This document shows, piece by piece, positions 61,101-64,000 of a stretch of DNA of 64,000 bases. A program made the translations under genes and the position numbers. How positions within the stretch are numbered: position 1 is the stretch's first letter; the number at the start of each line of letters is the position of its first letter. The notes under the pieces are model-generated. The model worked only from the letters and a program-made list of their open reading frames with translations, made no database searches and was not told where the DNA came from. This stretch comes from Micromonospora antibiotica (GTDB taxonomy: Bacteria > Actinomycetota > Actinomycetes > Mycobacteriales > Micromonosporaceae): NCBI RefSeq assembly GCF_017599305.1, contig NZ_JAGFWR010000002.1:248001-312000 (forward strand), written 5' to 3'.

Positions 61101-62738
61101 TGGCCGGCGGGCACGCCGGGCGGCCGGTTCCGCCGGTTGCTGCTGCGGGAGCTGGTGGTGCAGCAGACCCGGGCCAGCGGGCTGCTGGTGGATCTGCACG
61201 ACGGCGTCACCATCCGGCTCAGCTCGGACATCGAGGCGGTGCTCGGGGAGCTGCGGCTGGTGCCGGCGGCCGGGCAGGACGGCTTCCTGGTGGAGGCGAC
61301 CCGCACTGCGGAAGGGATGCGGATCCTCGGCGGCCTGCGGATCGGGGCCATCGAGGCGGCCCGGGTCGGCTTCGACATCGGCACGTTCCTGTCCGGCGGC
61401 ACGGCCGACTTCACCGCCGGTGGGCTCAGCGTCGACTTCCTCGACCACGGTGGGCTGCGGCTCAACCTGGCGCAGCCCACGCTGACCGCGATCAGCGCCC
61501 AGGTCACCGCCGACCCGCGCCGGCAACTGCTGTTCCTCGGCGCACCGACCGGCCGCCCCGAGTACGGGCTACGGTTCACCTCGATCGGCTACGAGCAGGA
61601 CCCGGCCGGGCCGGACGGCACGGCGGCCCCCGGCCGGCGGATCGCCGTACGCGGTGGTGAGGTGACCGGGCTGAGTTTCACCGACAGCGGGCTCGGGTTG
61701 TACATCTTCGTCGAGCAGGGGCTGCTCGGCGACCTCACCCACGACCTGACCAGCGGGTCGGGCGAGCTGCCGTCGTTGGACATCCGCAACGCCCGGTTCG
61801 TGCTGGACCTGGCCACCATGCTCGGCGGCGGCTCCCCGATCCCGGCCCCGCCCGCCCGGACCACCAGCGCGCAGCGCCGGGCCGCCCTGGCCGGGAAATG
61901 GGACGCCCTGGTGCGGGTGTTGGACGCCTACCGCATCGGTGAGGTGCTGGACAGCCTCAACGGGCACATCGACTTCGACGTCACCCACGACGGGTTCCTG
62001 TGGGGTGAGCGCAGCTGGGAGGTGCGGCTGGCGTTGCGTGACGGGGCGGTCGACTACCGCCGGCTCACCGGCGCGCTGCCGTGGTGGACCCCGGGCCGGT
62101 TCATCGTCGAGGGCGACGACCTGGTCTACCGGGTGCACCTGCCCAGCTTCGGGGCGGAGGGCGCTCCCCCGCCGGACAACGACATCGACCTCCTACGGTG
62201 GCAACTCGACACCGGCGAGGTCAGCCAGGCCCGCACCGAGCACCTGGTACGCCTCAACCGGCTGCTGCGGCCGACCGCCGCCTCCCGTGACGACCTGCTG
62301 CACACCATCGCCGACGTGCAGAGCGACGAACCGTCGACCGGTCCGCCCGGCAGGTTGGCGATCGGCAACGTCGACGTGGACCTGTCGATCAACAACCCCC
62401 GGGAGATCACCCTGCCGCTGGGCGGTAGCAACGAGATCGTGCTGGCCCCCGACGCGCTGGTGCACCTCGCCGTCGGCGGTGGGGTACGCCGGGCCGCCGG
62501 TGGGGGCGGCCTGCCGGGTCGGCTGCGGCCGGTGTCGTTGCAGAGCGCCACGGTGGCCCGGGTGAACCTGCTCTTCGACGGGCTCGGCCTGTCGACCGGG
62601 CAGATCCGGATCACCGACCTGACCGACTGCACCGTCGACTTCAGCGGGTTGGACCCGCTGCTGATGCAGGGCCGGATCACCCGGGCCGTGGCGGAGCGGA
62701 TCCGCTGGCGGCGTCCCACCTCTGGAGGCACCCCGTGA
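55188..62738 (+). CDS. Giant (2,516 aa) DUF4157 eCIS protein with beta-rich repeats
   Basis: The largest gene in the window. Residues about 25-115 are an eCIS-core DUF4157 domain with metalloprotease motif HELGH (102-106). About 190-800 is helical and holds two copies of an 80-residue unit ending in DWAIRDHEA (about 476) and DWAVNPREA (about 659). A hydrophobic stretch lies at about 979-1055 (VGIPVIDPLIHLLHNVISFY) and a coiled coil at about 1110-1185. The final 1,300 residues are repetitive beta strands with phrases such as LRDLDVDLTGEEL and LRIGAIEAARVGFDI, resembling AsmA/beta-helix proteins. No signal peptide. ATG at 55188 overlaps the previous stop; the longer frame is not supported. Function is unknown: effector, cargo carrier or structural tape-like protein. 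Confidence 0.85.
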   Translation: MTSPDPATGAGAARETAAHRAAPPPTQPAPGRDDALATLTRELVDRYAPALGLRPDAVRVHLGAAGRRAANHGARGLLADGAVHLAPGFDPSRAAGRALLVHELGHLAQATAGTAYPGQRATDPEGEARALADAASAGRALWTPVARLPAGAVAADTGAVATPPRPASPPAPDRVPADEAGTGPLEAELGALVERRYRAERARMIDLLDGLWVSGDDVRGCLRILDTLPFVVARSLVHSLPAPRRTDLAGNLDDDHHRAYPRAALAALGGQTPYLLRVLEADNVHGLSAEGLDPVQRRTALNVLRALRTSVLRELLGGDRKAQFRALLAERPPSGNDADALREQVTILGGASADDARLDRDTDLAALLRRVQRSIGDRRADEALRQLADLAPAAPTAGAPATAASAAAGPPEPGPRLRYAVRQLDDGGHLDTLLDQLPWEEKRVDAPLGPRLLVVLAARPEHRNLSRVEGLLSYGVFDWAIRDHEARFAYLLLRSLPLAAQDRWRRLDQGSWFDRLEENIPAEDVLGGGYTGVGALAEPWDRRRRSGGQVDAERLVADIHRIVQDGLDGVKAVELVRRLIGYDRPTGATAGPDARGREALRAAVHRLDALRDLDRILAALPDAYLTHEMWRAELLDLLALRDPAHLERQVRGLLAIGLTDWAVNPREAWLAFQLVRSLPVADQTRLAADDPDRWARMQSGMTPQMRASLAVTAISGPRRVEARDQLRDRLRDDRLWRAGRVTELRSLIIQAYALDDRRWVFLRSREVRADLLPDLATLVAELRLYHATRRPSFDPESLRTDGLPTVVGDLARLVAVGLKLLFLSRTGLSLFTDEVTVDEFDLHDAQWISGDLGGARLRDTDRERTNRLSLSVDARQGVLRVRLPRLELDGVNRTFTGSSLRTGRVTLTDLDIVASFSDRGYERPVGAQAGMGALSVSDVVYASDGLPGGMLGLTRFGLSTLAFRAGATGQENVTEPGRHGWVGIPVIDPLIHLLHNVISFYGGLPFLSKISDALLAPYTAGAPFLAQQFTSLTAGEIFTPLANATIGLLTDGVFRPPRGVGERVTDAVEMMHSLRVSFSSATAEGLSFAGLQQVGRIEVGRTLIGVATSLPARLRAEQESLRLRRETATGAQRANLEERLRAVDSQLTTLEPAERELDRLEARHRWHAESLSEAERRRLVELSDQLRQSVGGAIDIGGIRVTGLTGRVEAAGVEVDPIHAEASLPSRIGEYLPDDELITRFRRDRVPVDAATTARGSTGSATLAGVRLLPGPAGAPALRITAGDLPTRADVAAQLAALPAEPRWADRRAELTRWLTDLDRLRELESLAAEPVDPAGRPLPRHRTRAQEQELQLLRERARRYFGITAGGLTVGGLDVTLDPATLGVQVRLAELTATDVRAGATSVERLAASRLRVRADLDTVGGGALPAELAGPAAAAGLPVGRTAVGFGVGELAVTGVSGPGVQAQRIAFTAPARADGTPGEAIHGRVLPDGDDLRLPDLVVEQTELTGLALDSPGRSVYSRGSTRIGRMSLDVRVRTGVTATGRQVRGALVRNLVIDRIDADRIGMDVTDPAPGMSVEVVSGALIGVRLRDLDVDLTGEELTYSGRLTVGQLDRLRFAVVSRAVHGGPTTITGTVGGRATRPNAATVTVDLIRAGPHQVDPVTGRILSDPTDSQRIQLDGLTLTDTTLRTPDGAVTVRRAGLGGRLVTERAGGLRFEDVGPARIELGAIDWRAGDGRIVSRGATVLDGLTASGRWDSTPEQRDAAGRVVPATAALHLERLHIARITGRDLRYRDGVLDVGLGRPEPLPAGEPDRPPLEILDVDLRGLRWSAAAGVTAGRLTTGATRVEIAGRIDAALHVDGALWAAQLTLAFGRGGRIQARVVGGEAQLGVGPRPGEHDQHVSIQGLDTGVVSVGPDHIEIGPDGQPGLSLATISVDALNWQGAALGLRIPSGAGAITLLGISARARVDLWPAGTPGGRFRRLLLRELVVQQTRASGLLVDLHDGVTIRLSSDIEAVLGELRLVPAAGQDGFLVEATRTAEGMRILGGLRIGAIEAARVGFDIGTFLSGGTADFTAGGLSVDFLDHGGLRLNLAQPTLTAISAQVTADPRRQLLFLGAPTGRPEYGLRFTSIGYEQDPAGPDGTAAPGRRIAVRGGEVTGLSFTDSGLGLYIFVEQGLLGDLTHDLTSGSGELPSLDIRNARFVLDLATMLGGGSPIPAPPARTTSAQRRAALAGKWDALVRVLDAYRIGEVLDSLNGHIDFDVTHDGFLWGERSWEVRLALRDGAVDYRRLTGALPWWTPGRFIVEGDDLVYRVHLPSFGAEGAPPPDNDIDLLRWQLDTGEVSQARTEHLVRLNRLLRPTAASRDDLLHTIADVQSDEPSTGPPGRLAIGNVDVDLSINNPREITLPLGGSNEIVLAPDALVHLAVGGGVRRAAGGGGLPGRLRPVSLQSATVARVNLLFDGLGLSTGQIRITDLTDCTVDFSGLDPLLMQGRITRAVAERIRWRRPTSGGTP

Positions 62739-63379
62739 CCAGTCCCCTCAGCCCCCGGTTGCTGCGCGCCGGCCTGGTCGTGCTCGACCCGGATAGCGGG
62801 CGCAGCCGGCGGGTGATCACCCTGCAGTACAACCCGGACTCGTTGACCCGGGGCTTCCAGCTCAAGACGGCCGGGGCCGAGGGCGGGGCGCGGGGCGAGG
62901 CGTTGCGGATCACCGGCCCGCCGGTGCAGACGCTCACCCTGGAGGCCGACCTCGACGCCGCCGACCAGCTCACCGACCCCGAGGCGGTGGAGCTGGGGTT
63001 GACCGCCCAGCTGGCCGCCCTGGAGTCGCTGGCCTATCCCAGCCTGGCCGCGGTGCAGGACGCCGCGGCGCTGTTGGCCGCCGGCACCCTGGAGGTGGTG
63101 CCGCCGCCGGCGCCGCTGGTGCTGCTGGCCTTCGGACGACGCCGGCTCTGGCCGGTACGGATCACCGAGCTGACCATCACCGAGGAGGCGTTCGACCCGA
63201 TGCTGAATCCGATCCGCGCCAAGATCCGACTGGGTCTGCGGGTGTTGACCGTCAACGACGTGGGCACCGACGGCCGGGCCGGTGGCCTGGCCATGGCCGC
63301 CCACCAGCAGCTCGAACAGCTCGCCGGCCGGGCGCGCGGCGGGCGGCTGGCCGACCTCGGCATCGACCGGCTGCCATGA
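62735..63379 (+). CDS. CIS tail-tip protein (Pvc7/gp53-like)
   Basis: A 214-aa protein with the segment ITLQYNPDSLTRGFQLK near the N-terminus, typical of the CIS/phage baseplate proteins related to Pvc7 and to the protein before LysM in phage P2/T4 tails, followed by ITGPPVQTLTLEADLD and LLLAFGRRRLWPVRITELTITEEAFDP. These wrap the spike-tube junction in the baseplate. GTG at 62735 overlaps the giant gene's stop. The following LysM-like gene is split off here, while in some clusters the two are fused. Confidence 0.88.
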   Translation: MTSPLSPRLLRAGLVVLDPDSGRSRRVITLQYNPDSLTRGFQLKTAGAEGGARGEALRITGPPVQTLTLEADLDAADQLTDPEAVELGLTAQLAALESLAYPSLAAVQDAAALLAAGTLEVVPPPAPLVLLAFGRRRLWPVRITELTITEEAFDPMLNPIRAKIRLGLRVLTVNDVGTDGRAGGLAMAAHQQLEQLAGRARGGRLADLGIDRLP

Positions 63380-63798
63380 GCGACCCGACGGACACCGATC
63401 CGGCCCTGGTGGCCGCGCAGAGCCGGGTCGCGCAGACCCTCTTCGCCGCGACCGGCGCGGGTGGCGTCGACACGCCGGCACCCGGGGCGGTCCCCCCCGA
63501 CAGCCGGTACGCCACCGTGGGCACCACCGTCACCGTCGACCCGGACACCGGTCGGGAGGTCGTGCACCTGCGTCGCCGGTTCGTGCCGCCCGCGGACCGG
63601 CTCGCCACCGCCGGCTGGGAACCGGTCGCCGACGGGGACCGGGTGGACCTGCTGGCCGGTCGGACCGTCGGCGACCCCACCGCGTTCTGGCAGCTCTGCG
63701 ACGCCAACGGCGTCTTCGACCCGGCGGAGCTGGAGCAGCCGGGCCAGGTGGTCCGGGTCGCCCTGCCCGAGGGGTTCCCGGGGGGCCTCGATGCCTAG
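63376..63798 (+). CDS. LysM-like baseplate protein
   Basis: A 140-aa protein with a C-terminal LysM-type module (DRVDLLAGRTVGDPTAFWQL, then CDANGVFDPAELEQPGQVVRVALP). In phage and CIS baseplates this domain helps seat the hub rather than bind peptidoglycan. The N-terminal half has short strands (HLRRRFVPPADR). ATG overlaps the previous stop (ATGA) and its own stop overlaps the next start by 8 nt. Confidence 0.85.
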   Translation: MSDPTDTDPALVAAQSRVAQTLFAATGAGGVDTPAPGAVPPDSRYATVGTTVTVDPDTGREVVHLRRRFVPPADRLATAGWEPVADGDRVDLLAGRTVGDPTAFWQLCDANGVFDPAELEQPGQVVRVALPEGFPGGLDA

Positions 63799-64000
63799 CG
63801 GGGTGCGGTTGCAGGTGCTGACCGGGCCGTTGACCTTCCGGCCGGCCCCGATGGAGCTGGTGGCGGCGGTGCAGGAGGCGCAGGTCACCCAGAACGCCGG
63901 GCAGCGCTCGGGCTTTCAGCTGCGCCTGGCGCTGGGCCGGGGGTCGCTGGTGGAGCGGATGCTCGCCGACGGCAGCCTCGACCCGCCGACCCGGCTGCTG
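63791..64000 (+). CDS. CIS spike hub protein (VgrG/gp27-like), partial
   Basis: Starts at ATG 63791 and runs past the window end; 70 codons are visible: VRLQVLTGPLTFRPAPMELV, then VQEAQVTQNAGQRSGFQLRLALG. This matches the N-terminus of the phage late-control-D/Pvc8 hub, the trimeric base that carries the spike tip. In other clusters the gp25-like, baseplate-wedge, tape-measure and fibre genes follow, and these are expected just outside this window. Confidence 0.75.
   Translation, partial: MPSGVRLQVLTGPLTFRPAPMELVAAVQEAQVTQNAGQRSGFQLRLALGRGSLVERMLADGSLDPPTRLL

Noticed and set aside
57045..61526. 1,493-aa open frame on the minus strand
   Set aside because: Antisense to the giant DUF4157 gene. 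It has no motif or ribosome site and is Gln/Pro/Gly-rich as expected for a shadow.
47736..64000. Prophage
   Set aside because: Only tail-type genes plus CIS-specific AAA+ ATPase, DUF4255 and DUF4157 genes are seen. No head, packaging, lysis or integrase gene, and no attachment-site repeat.
47736..64000. Type VI secretion system
   Set aside because: The single large sheath gene (rather than TssB/TssC), the gp19-type tube and the DUF4157/DUF4255 proteins fit an eCIS. No TssJLM membrane complex genes are present.
1..64000. tRNA, rRNA, riboswitch or insertion sequence
   Set aside because: No cloverleaf with a GTTCGA T-arm in context, no rRNA-like stretch, no transposase motif and no terminal inverted repeats were recognised by eye. 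A covariance-model scan would be needed to exclude small RNAs.

Overview
The window reads as chromosomal DNA of a very high-GC actinomycete. Codon third positions are almost all G or C, starts are often GTG, most operon genes overlap by 4 nt (ATGA/GTGA), and several secreted enzymes carry ricin-type (CBM13) lectin domains. The gene mix (arabinofuranosidase-ricin enzymes, a contractile injection system, two-component and STAND regulators) suggests Micromonosporaceae, probably Micromonospora-like; the genus is an inference. No rRNA, tRNA, CRISPR array, transposase or integrase was seen.

Region 1 (1-15115, all minus strand) is a run of about fifteen tightly spaced genes that looks like a small-molecule catabolic and uptake locus. 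It holds an Old-Yellow-Enzyme-type iron-sulfur flavoenzyme, a methyltransferase with two small partners, an NMT1/Ssu-type ABC importer, an SDR dehydrogenase, an M20-type peptidase with altered active-site motifs, an alpha/beta hydrolase, an EamA transporter, an IclR regulator, a family III CoA-transferase, a cyclase-family hydrolase and an MmgE/PrpD protein cut by the window edge. Its substrate is not evident.

Region 2 (15116-32624) is a saccharide-degradation locus. Secreted GH43, GH54 (two copies with opposite domain order) and clan GH-A (GH39-like) enzymes carry ricin lectins. They sit with a LacI regulator, a MalFG/solute-binding ABC importer and an intracellular GH63-like enzyme. Recognisable promoters here carry palindromes built on ATCGAT, so a shared LacI regulon for arabinose-rich polymer (arabinan or type II arabinogalactan) is likely. 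Two convergent HTH-NB-ARC (STAND) genes are inserted in the middle.

Region 3 (32625-46592) is housekeeping and regulation: a RecD2 helicase, a secreted reprolysin-like protease, a GNAT acetyltransferase, an AlkZ-like winged-helix protein, a NarL/LiaR-type two-component system with a divergent small membrane protein, a HEAT protein plus MerR-HEAT fusion behind a textbook MerR promoter, a DUF2071 protein and a BASS-family transporter.

Region 4 (46593-64000, all plus strand) is the left part of a contractile injection system (CIS, phage-tail-like) operon. In order: sheath, inner tube, a cysteine-motif baseplate-associated protein, a proline-rich protein, a Pvc16/DUF4255 protein, an AAA+ ATPase, an 80-aa protein, a 2,516-aa protein with an N-terminal DUF4157 (HELGH) domain, a Pvc7-like protein, a LysM-like protein, and the start of a spike hub protein that runs off the window. 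A membrane protein with a lamin-G-like domain precedes the operon, and both upstream regions share an element of about 19 bp. The giant DUF4157 protein is the most unusual object in the window.
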